The notes beneath the pieces were generated by a model that ran no database searches, was not told where the DNA came from, and worked only from the letters and a program-made list of their open reading frames with translations. The translations under genes were made by a program, and so were the position numbers. 64,000 nucleotides of DNA from Trichomonas vaginalis G3 (lineage: Eukaryota > Parabasalia > Trichomonadida > Trichomonadidae): contig NC_067204.1 in the NCBI RefSeq assembly GCF_026262505.1, forward strand, positions 18,702,165-18,766,164, given 5' to 3'. Positions within the stretch are counted from its first letter, which is position 1. The number at the start of each line of letters is the position of its first letter. Positions 27,802 through 37,264 of the stretch are shown here, piece after piece.

Positions 27802-29040
27802 AACAATATATTTTTACATATATTAAATGCTTCAGGTTGAAAGAATACGGTGGAGCCAAAAGTGGCTCGACCTCAAAACAAGCATTTTATGAGCTTACAA
27901 AGGGTGTTATGAATGAATTCAGCAACATACATCCTGACCTCGTTCATTTTGTTGCTAAATTCAGTAAAAATAATGTTTAGGTGAAGAGGTGACATCTCAC
28001 CCGTTTTCTCACCTCTTTTCTCACCTCATGAATTTTCATGAATTTCATCGTAAATGTTTTGTCGAAACTTCTTCATCGTAAATGTTTTGTCAAGACTTCT
28101 TCGTAAATGTTTTGTCGAAACTTCTTCATCGTAAATGTTTTGTCAAGACTTCTTCGTAATGAGTGTAAATGACCCAAAAATAATGTTTAGGGTAGATGGG
28201 TATATCTAACCTCTTTTCTAACCTCTTTTCTACCCTCTTGAATTTTCATGATTTCATCGTAAATGTTTTGTCATGATTTCATCGTAATGAGCGTAAATGA
28301 CCAAAAAATAATGTTTAGGTGAAGAGGTGAGATTTCACCTGTTTTTTCACCTCTTTTTTCACCTCATGAATTTTCATGAATTTCTTCGTAAATGTTTTGT
28401 CAAAACTTCTTCGTAAATGTTTTGTCGAAACTTCTTCGTTTATGTTTTGTCGAAACTTCTTCGTTTATGTTTTGTCGAAACTTCATCGTTTATGTTTTGT
28501 CAAGACTTCTTCGTAATGAGCGTAAATGACCCAAAAATATAATTTAGGTGAAGAGGTGACATCTCACCCGTTTTCTCACCTGTTTTCTCACCTGTTTTCT
28601 CACCCGTTGAATTTTCATGAATTTTGTGCTGAATTCGACAAAAATGAGTTTTTGGTTGAAAAAAGAGGTGGAGCCAAAAGTGGCTCGACCTCAAAACAAG
28701 CATTTTGTGAAGAATATACCAACCCGCGGAAAACAGCGGGTTGCTTTTTATACAAAATTCAACAGGTGAATTTTCATGAATTTCCTTAAGATAGAAAAAA
28801 ATATATTTTAGGCGACCAGGTCACTCGGTCACTCGGTCACTCGGTCAACTAACATCTTTTTGAAAAAGTGTGACAACATGACATTTTGACAACAACACAG
28901 GAAATAGATTTCATCGTATATTTTTTGTTAAGACTTCATCGTAAATGTTTTGTTGAGACTTCATCGTATATGTTTTGTCGAGATTTTTATCGTTGTGGTC
29001 CGACGGTTAAGCCACAAACGAATGTCCGACGTCCCACCAA
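27802..29040. repeat. Mav2 repeat region with KilA-N debris
   Basis: Contains two scraps of KilA-N genes (27837-27965 and about 28665-28770, both with GCCAAAAGTGGCTCGACCTC). Spacer modules are present at about 27975, 28190 (the GGGTAGATGGG type), 28315 and 28545. Many 22-26-bp units GTAAATGTTTTGTCAAGACT and variants fill the rest, plus a triple GGTCACTC at 28818-28845. No intact gene. Confidence 0.75.
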
Positions 29041-29044
29041 AAAA

Positions 29045-29073
29045 TATTTTTTATTTTTATTGTAAGAACAGAA
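29045..29073 (+). promoter_or_regulatory. T-rich leader plus TGTAAGAACAG (early-type promoter)
   Basis: TATTTTTTATTTTTATTGTA followed by AGAACAG directly before the ATG. The same signal precedes 29901, 31214 and 32675 and, in Mav1, 8365, 7656 (partial) and 6376. It marks the KilA-N group only and fixes their start codons. Confidence 0.6.
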
Positions 29074-29736
29074 ATGTCAGTCGAAGCAAAAACGTTCACG
29101 AACAAATCTAATGGCGAAACATTCACAAAAGGCACTTACAACGGTATTGAAGTCTTACGTAGAGACAAGGATGGTTATATAAATGCAACAAATATGTGTC
29201 AGCAGTTTAGGAAGGACTTTAGAAGGTTGTTGGAAAATAAGTCCTGGGAAGAGTATTTTGAGGCATTTTGTGAAGAATATACCAACCCGCGGAAAACAGC
29301 GGGTTGCTTTTTATACAAAATTCATGCAGGAATTCCTGATGAAATCAAACAGGTTAGAGGAATGTATGTAGACCCAAGACTTGTAAACTATATAGCAATG
29401 TGGGCTTCTCCAAAATATTGCATAGCAGTTGGAAAAATTATGGACTCCATAGACAAGAAAGTTCATGAGAAGTTAGATGAAGAAGAACTTGAAGATACAG
29501 TAGAGAATGCAAAACCTTTGTTCGAAGAAGAAGTTAGAAAAATGCATGAAAAACAAATAGAACATGAACGTGAGATATATTATGGTTATAGAGATTCTCC
29601 ATACGAACTAGACCAATGGGAACAAGAAGATTTAAAGAGAGAATTTAGAGAATATGAACTCGCTAAGATAGCATTAGAAGCTGCAGAAAAGAAGTTAAAA
29701 GTTTGGGGTCGTTTTGTACAAAAATATTGTGAGTAA
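29074..29736 (+). CDS. Mav2 KilA-N domain protein
   Basis: 220 residues. KilA-N domain near residues 20-115: VLRRDKDGYINATNMCQQF (29-45), then VRGMYVDPRLVNYIAMWASPKY (about 97-115). The C-terminal half is a long charged helix (EEELEDTVENAKPLFEEEV...). Residues about 72-82 (TNPRKTAGCF) are encoded by a GC-rich hairpin followed by T5. KilA-N proteins bind DNA in phages and large DNA viruses; here probably a regulator. Confidence 0.85.
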   Translation: MSVEAKTFTNKSNGETFTKGTYNGIEVLRRDKDGYINATNMCQQFRKDFRRLLENKSWEEYFEAFCEEYTNPRKTAGCFLYKIHAGIPDEIKQVRGMYVDPRLVNYIAMWASPKYCIAVGKIMDSIDKKVHEKLDEEELEDTVENAKPLFEEEVRKMHEKQIEHEREIYYGYRDSPYELDQWEQEDLKREFREYELAKIALEAAEKKLKVWGRFVQKYCE

Positions 29737-29900
29737 ATGAACCATTTTTTTCGACAAAAATATATTTTAGGTGAAGAGGTGAGATGTCACCCGTTTTCTC
29801 ACCTGTTTTCTCACCCGTTGGATTTTCATGAATTTCCTTAAGATAAAAAATATATTTTAGTTTTTTATAAAATATTTTTTTTTATTTTTATTGTAAGAAC

Positions 29901-30804
29901 ATGTTAGCAACAACTTCACCAAACTCGTTAGTCATGAATCCTACGTCAATGTTAGTAGAAATGAAAAGCTTCATTCCTTCTTCATATACTTTCGAAACAG
30001 AAATCCAGAAGATAAAGCAAGAACTGTTAACAAGTAATTTAGACTGTAGTGCGAAAGATGAAGAAAATGAACAGTATCTTTATGAAATGCAGGATATTAT
30101 TGACCATCTACCTAAACTACCTGAAATCCAACAACAAAAACTAACTATTCCTGAATTCGACGAAATTGAAGTGAAACCAACTGACTCGGTAGAAATAAAG
30201 AAGTTCATACGAAAGGTAAATTATGAGTTTCTTGGATTTCATTGCAACCACAAAGTCATGGACAAAGACTGCGATATGGTATATAAAAATGTTTCTGACA
30301 TATATAAATCTGAAGAATTTAAGACCTACGACAACTTTGTTTCGTTGGTTGCAAAATGTGTATGGCAGATAAGAGATAAAGACAGAAGGGGTAAAATATG
30401 GAACGAACAGATAAGACCAACTGCTTCAGATTTAAAGAAAACCATTGACGCCTTAGTCGTACTTGCAGGTAAGGTTTCAATGTACAATGCAAAAATGAAC
30501 CCACAATGTTCTAAATGTAAAGCAGCAATGAGAAATAGTCAAAGAGATAGAAAGAATGAGAAACGACTATGCAGATTTAAAGAAAGAAGCAGAAAAGCCA
30601 GCAGAAAATAAAATGGACATGTTAGAATTTCTGAACAAAAACTATCCAACAGCAGACGATTTCCTTCTATCTGATGTCAAGAAGAAGTATAAAGAAACTT
30701 TCGGTATCGTTAAAACATTTGACATACTAAAAGAAGAAATAGAAGCTACGAAATTGTTTAGGATTTCAAATATACATCGTACAATTCATGTAAAACGCTT
30801 GTGA
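29901..30804 (+). pseudogene. Mav2 conserved protein of unknown function, CxxC
   Basis: Counterpart of 6718-7656. Starts MLATTSPNSLVMNPTSML; the CNHKVMDKDCDMVYKN segment and PQCSKCK motif are present. Two open frames cover the locus (29901-30611 and 30556-30804), so it is not intact. Function not known. Confidence 0.65.
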
Positions 30805-31170
30805 AAAAAGAGGTGAGAAAAGAGGTGAGAAAACGGGTGAAATCTCACCTCTTCACCTAAAATATATTTTTGGGTCATTTACGCTCATTACGAAGAAGTC
30901 TTGACAAAACATTTACGATGAAATCATGAAAATTCATGTACGAAGAAGTCTTGACAAAACATGTACGATGAAATCATGAAAATTCATGAGGTGAAAAATT
31001 AGGTGAAAAAACAGGTGAAATCTCACCTCTTCACCTAAAATATATTTTTATTGAATTCAGCAACAAAAATCTGAGTAAAATGGCATATGCTTGCTTCCCT
31101 CGGAAAACCGAGAGAAGGGATTCCGTATGAAATTCATGAATTTCCTTAAGATAGAAAAAATAAAGTTATT
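30803..31170. repeat. Mav2 spacer modules and a KilA-gene scrap
   Basis: Two inverted spacer modules (about 30803-30862 and 30987-31045), ATTTACG(C/A)-type units, and at 31085-31127 a short scrap (GCTTCCCTCGGAAAACCGAG) matching the Mav1 gene at 6120-6155. The early-type leader of the next gene begins at about 31138. Confidence 0.65.
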
Positions 31171-31213
31171 TTTATTTTTTTTATTTTTTTTATTTTGTAT
31201 GTAAGAACAGATA

Positions 31214-31828
31214 ATGTCAAACAATGAGTTTGAAACAGTTAGAAAGATAGACAATGACACCAAAGTGGTTAGAATTGGTGATTTAAACGTAAGATACTCA
31301 AAGAAATACAACAAATATTCTTTGTCAGACATTATATCTCCATCTGGAAAGAAAACATCCCACGACTGGGTTAGAATTGCTTCTACTCAGAAAATTTTGA
31401 CAAGAAATCCTGAGCTTATAATATCGGTAAGATTCTATGGAACTACAGCATATCTCATTGACAAAAGTCTTATACCAATAGTTTTGTTATGGTTAGACCC
31501 AGTTGTTGGATATAACTTCATAACATATGGTTCATTCGATACGGAACGTTGCAGTGAAGGCTTACTTTACATCGTTCAGAAACCGAAGGACTTCAACACA
31601 AAAAGATATAAGATAGGAAGAACATATAATATAACTCAAAGATATGACAATACAGTCAATAGAGTCAGGGTTGTGTTTGTAAATGATATGAGAGCTGCTG
31701 AAACAGAACTACTTGAAAAGTTTGAGAAAATATATGGTGCTCCCACGAAAGGTAAGGAAACGTTTGAAGTAGATGAGATAGATAAAGCTATAAAATTATT
31801 TGACGAAGTTGCTGAAAAATACATGTAA
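31214..31828 (+). CDS. Mav2 KilA-N-like/T5orf172 (GIY-YIG-like) protein
   Basis: 204 residues. The first half (VRYSKKYNKYSLSDIISPSG, DWVRIASTQKILTRNP, TAYLIDKSLIPIVLLWLDP) has the outline of a BRO-N/KilA-N-type DNA-binding module. The second half (GLLYIVQKPKDF, RYKIGRTYNITQRYDN, AAETELLEKFEKIYG, ETFEVDEIDKAIKLF) is a T5orf172 domain, a GIY-YIG relative common in virus BRO proteins. The early-type leader is directly upstream. No counterpart in the visible part of Mav1. Confidence 0.75.
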   Translation: MSNNEFETVRKIDNDTKVVRIGDLNVRYSKKYNKYSLSDIISPSGKKTSHDWVRIASTQKILTRNPELIISVRFYGTTAYLIDKSLIPIVLLWLDPVVGYNFITYGSFDTERCSEGLLYIVQKPKDFNTKRYKIGRTYNITQRYDNTVNRVRVVFVNDMRAAETELLEKFEKIYGAPTKGKETFEVDEIDKAIKLFDEVAEKYM

Positions 31829-31936
31829 AGCGTTTATTTTTACGCTTGACTTCAGATGGCTCAGGTAGTTCCTAACTAGCTCATTTATCTCTATAAGGTA
31901 GATTTGCCTCATCTGCTGGGTCTATGTCGGTCATTG

Positions 31937-32284
31937 TTTCAAGACAAGTCTTTTACTTTTTCAAGACAAGTCTTTTACTTTTTCAAGACAAGTCTTTTAC
32001 TTTTTCAAGACAAGTCTTTTACTTTTTCAAGACAAGTCTTTTACTTTTTCAAGACAAGTCTTTTACTTTTTCAAGAAATTTTTTGGTGTCAAGTTCTCAA
32101 ATTTGAGAACAGTGGTCTTGATTTCAGACGATACCCGTACTTTTTCAAGACAAGTCTTTTACTTTTTCAAGACAAGTCTTTTACTTTTTCAAGACAAGTC
32201 TTTTACTTTTTCAAGACAAGTCTTTTACTTTTTCAAGACAAGTCTTTTACTTTTTCAAGACAAGTCTTTTACTTTTTCAAGACA
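31937..32284. repeat. Mav2 22-bp tandem repeat, two blocks
   Basis: Units CAAGACAAGTCTTTTACTTTTT in blocks 31937-32073 (about six) and 32140-32284 (about seven), separated by 66 bp. Each unit contains the self-complementary AAGACAAGTCTT-like core. The frames open across it (VFYFFKTSLLLFQDKS) are repeat artefacts. Confidence 0.9.
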
Positions 32285-32317
32285 ATGTCCGACGTCAGTC
32301 AGTAAATTTTATCGTCC

Positions 32318-32440
32318 AACCTTACAAATGTAAACTTATATAGTTCTATTTTCTTCACTAGGGTCTAACACCAAAGTAGCCTTACAAATGTAAACTTATA
32401 TCGTTCTATTTTCTTCACTAGGGTCTAACACCAAAGTAAC
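32318..32440. repeat. 60-bp direct duplication
   Basis: CCTTACAAATGTAAACTTAT...CTAACACCAAAGTA occurs twice in tandem (about 32318-32379 and 32380-32440) with one or two differences. Confidence 0.85.
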
Positions 32441-32480
32441 CTATGTACATGAAATTTCACTGCATAAAAGGAAAAAAACC

Positions 32481-32555
32481 TGGGCGAATCGGGATTTGAA
32501 CCGAGGTCTTCGACGCCTTTAACGAGGTAGCCCATACCACTGAGCTATGAGCCGC
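32481..32555 (-). tRNA. tRNA-like sequence, probably degenerate
   Basis: The minus strand reads GCGGCTCATAGCTCAGTGGT and ends GGTTCAAATCCCGATTCGCC-CA over 75 nt. Box-A-like TAGCTCAGTGGT and box-B-like GGTTCAAATCC are at tRNA spacing, and a 4-bp D stem (GCTC/GGGC) forms. The T arm and anticodon stem pair poorly, so I cannot name an anticodon. Perhaps a captured, decayed tRNA gene in Mav2. Confidence 0.4.
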
Positions 32556-32674
32556 TTGCATATTTTTAAGTAAAATATAGTATATTTGTCATACCGTGAA
32601 GGATGACCAAACTTTAAAAAAATAAAGTTAGTTTTATTTTTATTTATTTTTTTATTTTGTATGTAAAGACAGAT

Positions 32675-33454
32675 ATGTCAACAACAGAGAACACAACAAC
32701 AGTTATAGTCCATGAAGCTATAAATGAAGAATATGAATGGATACAATATAACAAACAATTGCGTCTAATTCGTTCGGTCAAAGACGATATGTACCAAATG
32801 CAAAGTATTTTGACAGCATGTTTTGCTCCAGATACTATGAAACCACAAGATTGGTTTGAATTAAATAGCACTCATGAACTCCTCAGTGAGTTTGAACATG
32901 TAGAACTTAAAAAGATGTACCAAGACAGACAAAACTTACCATCACATCTAAAAGGTATATATGTTCATAAGTTCCTAGTTAGTTCAATAGCAATGTGGGC
33001 TTCACCTCGTTATGCAATCTACATACTTATGCTACTTGACGAACTTTGTACAAAGCAGAGAGAAGATATGATGAAAGAAGACAAAAACATACAGAAAAGA
33101 ATACCACGTTCGGTACCAAAAGGAAAGGAAAAGAACTATAAGTATATGATTTATACTGAAGAGATGGAAAATGAAGAAGATAAAGATATGGTTATGTTGC
33201 ATTTAGTCAGAAGAAACAACAAAAGCTTTTACGACCTTGCTAAGATTTACAAATCTGACAGAAATTGGTTCTATCGCGAAAACTTACCGATTTCAATGAC
33301 CCCAAATGAAGATGTGAAACAAATAGTTCAAGATACGTTACCTCAAACACACTATGATATTAAAGGTTGTACAATACTTACCTTCAAAGAAGATTTGCCA
33401 TTGTTAAAGGAAAAAATAACAGAGTATTTTGACAACTTCAAACAAGTAGAGTAA
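32675..33454 (+). CDS. Mav2 KilA-N-like protein with DUF3627-type C-terminus
   Basis: 259 residues from ATG 32675 (MSTTENTTTVIVHE); the early-type leader TTTTGTATGTAAAGACAGAT stands right before it. The N-terminal part is KilA-N-like (YVHKFLVSSIAMWASPRYAIY). The C-terminal half (YKYMIYTEEMENEEDKDMVM, FYDLAKIYKSDRNWFYRENL) is nearly identical to the Mav1 protein at 5579. The segment between residues 50 and 105 is quite different from Mav1, pointing to recombination or diversifying change there. Confidence 0.75.
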   Translation: MSTTENTTTVIVHEAINEEYEWIQYNKQLRLIRSVKDDMYQMQSILTACFAPDTMKPQDWFELNSTHELLSEFEHVELKKMYQDRQNLPSHLKGIYVHKFLVSSIAMWASPRYAIYILMLLDELCTKQREDMMKEDKNIQKRIPRSVPKGKEKNYKYMIYTEEMENEEDKDMVMLHLVRRNNKSFYDLAKIYKSDRNWFYRENLPISMTPNEDVKQIVQDTLPQTHYDIKGCTILTFKEDLPLLKEKITEYFDNFKQVE

Positions 33455-33544
33455 ATTGCACTCTTTATTTTTACGCTTGACTTCAGATGGCTCAGGTAGC
33501 TCTATAAGTTAAATTGTCTTGTCAAATCCTTCTGGCATTCCGAG

Positions 33545-33830
33545 TCCTTCCTTCCGACAGAAAAATATTTTCCCGACAAGAAAAGTCCTTCCATCCGACA
33601 AGAAAAGTCCTTCCATCCGACAAGAAAAGTCCTTCCTTCCGACAAGAAAAGTCCTTCCTTCCGACAGAAAAAGTTTTTCCCGACGACAGGAAAAAAATTT
33701 CCTGTTGTTCGTCCGTAAACCATTCAAATTTTCGAAAATTGAGAACTTTTTTCCATCCGACAGGAAAATTTTTTCCATCCGACAGGAAAATTTTTTCCAT
33801 CCGACAGGAAAAGTTCTTCCTTCCGACAGG
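33545..33830. repeat. Mav2 array of CCTTCCATCCGACA-type repeats
   Basis: About twelve units of 18-22 bp (CCTTCCATCCGACAAGAAAA, TTCCATCCGACAGGAAAA). Inverted relative of the Mav1 array at 8845-9045. It stands between remnants of the 9052-type gene (33500-33530) and of the P/Q-rich gene (33841-33925). All open frames over it are artefacts. Confidence 0.85.
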
Positions 33831-33840
33831 ACACAAACGA

Positions 33841-33925
33841 ATGTCCGACGTTCCTCTTCCTGAATGTCTTCCAAAGCCAGAAGAACCGACAGCCCCAGCA
33901 CCACAACAGACTAAGACTCAAACAC
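33841..33925 (+). pseudogene. Mav2 scrap of the P/Q-rich gene
   Basis: MSDVPLPECLPKPEEPT, matching the start of the Mav1 gene at 8837. It ends against the ATPase gene. Confidence 0.6.
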
Positions 33926-33934
33926 TTACATTTT

Positions 33935-34810
33935 TCAAGCTTGACTTTTTACAATTTGAACTTTGTTTGCGTAGATATGAATTCTGAAAGAAGTATGAGG
34001 GTCTTGTATGACTTTGTACTTCTCCCATAGTTCATGTCTGTCAAACTTACCTGCCATGGACTCTTTCATAAGTTCCATGAAATCGTCTTCGGACAATCCG
34101 GGGAAAAGTATAATGTCAGTAAGTATTCTTTTAACATCCTTACTTAAACTCTTTGCTGTCTGTACACAAATGACAACAGAGATGTTAAAGTGTCTGAGCT
34201 TCTTAAGAATTCGACACATGTCTTGTTCTCTGTTCTTTAACAAAGGATGAGAAGCAAAGTCATCTAAGATAAGAAGACATCTATGAGGGTACGTTTTCCA
34301 ATCGTAAGATTGCAATTTCTTCGAAATGTATTCTATCTCTTTCTGTTTGTTTCTGAAGTGTTTCTTCTCTAATATTCTCTGCATTTCCTCATTTGGGTCT
34401 TTAAACTTAGAATTTATATACTCATTTATAGCATTGTACTTCAAAACTCTTCTTTGGTACTTCTTTATCCAATCTAACAACTCAGAGTCTTTTATACATA
34501 CTAACTTAGACTTCTTTATAATATCTTTGAACGAATTGACGGTCTGGTCAAATTGACCAGAAGTACTACAAATAACAACTAACTCATAGAATGGGTTCTT
34601 CTCATCTAGTTCTTGTTGTTGTGCAGCCATTTTAAGATAAGTGAAAGTCTTACCCGACCCAGGTGGTGCGATTAGACCTGTTATACCATTCTGAGCAAAT
34701 AAGAACTTTTCATGTATAGGCTTTATCTGAGCATTTTCTAACTTCCTCTTGTTCTTCTTCAAAACATTCTCAAATTTCTTGTCAATGTCAGCAAACTTTT
34801 TTTCTAACAT
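33935..34810 (-). CDS. Mav2 packaging ATPase (FtsK/HerA, A32-like)
   Basis: 291 residues if started at ATG 34810 (MLEKKFADIDKKFEN). The frame is open to 34912, but that stretch overlaps the divergent gene at 34847, and the Mav1 copy supports the shorter start. Walker A APPGSGKT (about residues 48-55), Walker B LLILDDFA (about 183-190) and the sensor-like VVICVQTA follow in A32 order. It powers genome packaging in Polintons, virophages and NCLDVs. Intact in Mav2. Confidence 0.9.
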   Translation of the reverse strand: MLEKKFADIDKKFENVLKKNKRKLENAQIKPIHEKFLFAQNGITGLIAPPGSGKTFTYLKMAAQQQELDEKNPFYELVVICSTSGQFDQTVNSFKDIIKKSKLVCIKDSELLDWIKKYQRRVLKYNAINEYINSKFKDPNEEMQRILEKKHFRNKQKEIEYISKKLQSYDWKTYPHRCLLILDDFASHPLLKNREQDMCRILKKLRHFNISVVICVQTAKSLSKDVKRILTDIILFPGLSEDDFMELMKESMAGKFDRHELWEKYKVIQDPHTSFRIHIYANKVQIVKSQA

Positions 34811-34846
34811 ATTTTTAGAAAAATTAAAATTTTTATCTTTTAGAAA
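34811..34846. promoter_or_regulatory. Bidirectional AT-rich promoter
   Basis: A 36-bp spacer between two ATGs, nearly self-complementary (TTTTTAGAAAAATTAAAATT, then TTTATCTTTTAGAAA). The same spacer is at 4650-4685 in Mav1. It must contain start signals for both genes. Confidence 0.6.
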
Positions 34847-35257
34847 ATGTCTAGCGATTTCGCTATCTATATTCGAGACAAGCTTTTTGACTCTAAAACT
34901 TCTGTCGACCATAAAATCTTACATAGTGTAAACAAGAAAGGTGAATTTGTTCTAAAGTTCTGTTTCTGGGAATATGACAAGAACCATAAAACATTAGGCA
35001 GAGAAGTCTTAAAATTTGTCAATGACAGACTTGTTGACAGAGATGACGCCGATTGGAAAGATGAAGTCCAACAAAAGTTCTTAGAATGCAAAGAAGGCAC
35101 ATGCGCTGTTCTTGAAGATGAAATAGAAAACAGAATAGATGAGCTATTAAAGGACAAAGAACTTTTACATAAATATGGTTCTGAGAAATTTGACATAACT
35201 CCACCAGAAAGAAGAAGAGAGAAAAGAAGAAAAGAAAGTAAAAGAAGAAGAAAGTAG
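34847..35257 (+). CDS. Mav2 conserved protein next to the ATPase
   Basis: 136 residues. MSSDFAIYIRDKLFDSKTSV..., FVLKFCFWEYDKNHKTL, an acidic helical region (CAVLEDEIENRIDELLKDKE), then a very basic tail (RRREKRRKESKRRRK). Orthologue at 4320 in Mav1. Unknown function; the charge pattern suggests nucleic-acid contact. Confidence 0.65.
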   Translation: MSSDFAIYIRDKLFDSKTSVDHKILHSVNKKGEFVLKFCFWEYDKNHKTLGREVLKFVNDRLVDRDDADWKDEVQQKFLECKEGTCAVLEDEIENRIDELLKDKELLHKYGSEKFDITPPERRREKRRKESKRRRK

Positions 35258-35327
35258 AAGAGAAGAAAGAACCTGAACCAGTTCCAGAGAAAAAGAAATT
35301 TGACATGTAAAAATAAAATTTTATTTT

Positions 35328-35747
35328 TTAGAACATTTCTGGGTCAATGTCAATGTTCTCTTCCTCTTTAGGAGTAAACACTGGCTTAGACTCTAAAATC
35401 TTTTTACCCAATTTACCTTGAACTTCAACTATCTTAGACTCATAATATTCATAGTCGTCTGCTTTCTTTGGTTCATAAGGTATAACAAGTTTGTATGCTT
35501 TGCCTTCTTTAAGGTTTGAGAACCTTCTGTCAAAATTTTCTTTGACTGCTAACAAACCTTCTATGTCTAAGTCTTCAAATTTCGCACCATTTTTAGTCAC
35601 AATAGCAAACTTAACTGGTTCGATGTTCCAAACTTTGTCAAATGTAGACTTTTCAAAATGGTAGAAGTAAACATTCAAATAAGCGAATGGGTCTAGTTCT
35701 TCTTTAAGTCCTGACATATATTTGTTGACTGAAATATATTTTGCCAT
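35328..35747 (-). CDS. Mav2 139-residue protein of unknown function
   Basis: MAKYISVNKYMSGLKEELDP, then FAYLNVYFYHFEKSTFDKVW, NFDRRFSNLKEGKAYKLVIP and an acidic end (EEENIDIDPEMF). The alpha/beta mix might be a single-strand DNA-binding or accessory replication protein, since it neighbours the helicase; that is a guess. Leader TTTTTTTATCCGATAGAAAA. Confidence 0.6.
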   Translation of the reverse strand: MAKYISVNKYMSGLKEELDPFAYLNVYFYHFEKSTFDKVWNIEPVKFAIVTKNGAKFEDLDIEGLLAVKENFDRRFSNLKEGKAYKLVIPYEPKKADDYEYYESKIVEVQGKLGKKILESKPVFTPKEEENIDIDPEMF

Positions 35748-35905
35748 CTTTTCTATCGGATAAAAAAATATTTTTTATAAAATTTACTCAGAAAAATTTT
35801 TCTTTGTATATACGCCGTTCTGAACATCTAAAAGACTTTTGACATTTGCCAAGAATGTACGTTTAGAAGCTGCCATATAACCATACTCTTGACAATATTG
35901 TTTAT

Positions 35906-36874
35906 TTACAATGACCTTTCATCTAAACACTCAAAGTCGGTTTCATCTATAAACAGTTCATATACACTCTTGTTTGCTTCTAACAATGTTTGTCTTTCTT
36001 CGGTATGTGGAATTTGTCTTGGATTGAACTTAGAAATATCTAATGTCATGAAATATGAGAACAAGTGGTTGTAAAAGTCAGATGTCAAAGTTTCTGCTAA
36101 GTCGTCAAAATATTCTGTATCTTGCATATGAGAATCTGACGTTCTGACAACTACATATCTTCTGTCAGAACTTTCTAACTTCATCGGAACAGCATTGTTT
36201 GAAACCATAATGAAGTTTGCAACATTTTCACAAACTCTTTGGTCTTTATACTTTCTTTCAACAACTCCAACTTTGTCTGTTATAAGACTCTTCAAAGCAT
36301 CTGAGTTCAAAACTTTTGTTGTATCTATACTTTGAAGTTCATTGCAAACTATAAGTTTCATATTCTCTATTGAGGAGTTAAACTTGCCACAGATGTTTTC
36401 TATGTTTGTCATATTCGGATTCGAATAACCTTCTAATAGTTTGCACAAAATATCTGTAAAGAATGTGTTCTTACCTGTTCCTTGTTTTCCAATTATAATG
36501 AGAGCAGTTTCATTTTTAGCACTTGGATGTTGTAAGATGTTTGCAAACCAACATAAGATATACTCATAAACCTTTTCGTTTCCATTGCATATAATTTCTT
36601 TGACATGGTCTAACCAAGCTTCTATAATATTTTCTTTCCATTCTACTTGTTCATATTTATATCCAGTGAAGATAGAATAGAAGTTTGGAGAAGGTGTATA
36701 GAACTTTATACCTCGAACTGAAAAATCTTCTAACTTTGACAATAAGATATCCCAAGCATCTAACATCTTCATTCCAACTTGTACGACTTTTATTTTCTTA
36801 AGTTTCTGTCTACATTCTTGTTCTGAAACTATTGTTGCTCTTGGTTTGTTAAAGACAACATCCCATTCTTTCAT
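35906..36874 (-). pseudogene. Mav2 D5-like superfamily 3 helicase
   Basis: The open part is 322 residues: Walker A IIIGKQGTGKNTFF (about 127-140), then MKLIVCNELQSI (Walker-B region), NFIMVSNNAVPMKLESSDRR (motif C with the conserved Asn and the Arg that follows) and the D5-type C-terminal part. These helicases replicate poxvirus-, virophage- and phage-type genomes. Coding-like sequence of the same locus extends on both sides (about 35800-37015), and the locus is not intact. No homologue is seen in the visible part of Mav1. Confidence 0.8.
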
Positions 36875-37039
36875 GACATAACATTCTGGGCAGAGTCGAC
36901 ATAAATGACTAAACGTTTCAAATTCTCGACTGCTTTGTTATAGTCTCGAAATGGACACATATTTCTGAATGCTTGGAAGTCATAAAAATCTGAAACATCT
37001 ATTCTGTACATTTTTATAAAAATAAAAAAAATATTTTTT

Positions 37040-37264
37040 TTATTCTTGAGCTATTTGTTGCATTTGTTCCATTTGTTGCATTTGTTGTTCTTGAGCTATT
37101 TGTTGTTGAAGTTGTTCTTGTAATACAATACTTTCACCAGTTGCATCTTCCAATTCGAAACTTTCTGCCGTCATTGACAAATACATAGGACATAAAAGTT
37201 TTACAGGAACAAAGTTTGCGTCAACTAATGTCAACGTTATACTTGCCAATGTGTTTGAGTTCAC
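37040..37264 (-). CDS. Mav2 short frame with Q-rich end
   Basis: 74 residues: MNSNTLASITLTLVDANFVP, then VKLLCPMYLSMTAESFEL and a glutamine/methionine-rich tail (QQQIAQEQQMQQMEQMQQIA). Immediately follows the 37264-37728 frame. Beta-rich; a minor capsid-type protein is possible from context only. Confidence 0.4.
   Translation of the reverse strand: MNSNTLASITLTLVDANFVPVKLLCPMYLSMTAESFELEDATGESIVLQEQLQQQIAQEQQMQQMEQMQQIAQE

Noticed and set aside
31937-32284. Open frames over the 22-bp repeats as a repeat protein
   Set aside because: Several frames are open only because the unit lacks stops; there is no leader and no homologue in Mav1.
33502-33987. Overlapping frames on both strands (FLSDGRTFLVG-type)
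   Set aside because: They are translations of the CCGACAGGAAAA array; all frames are open on both strands.
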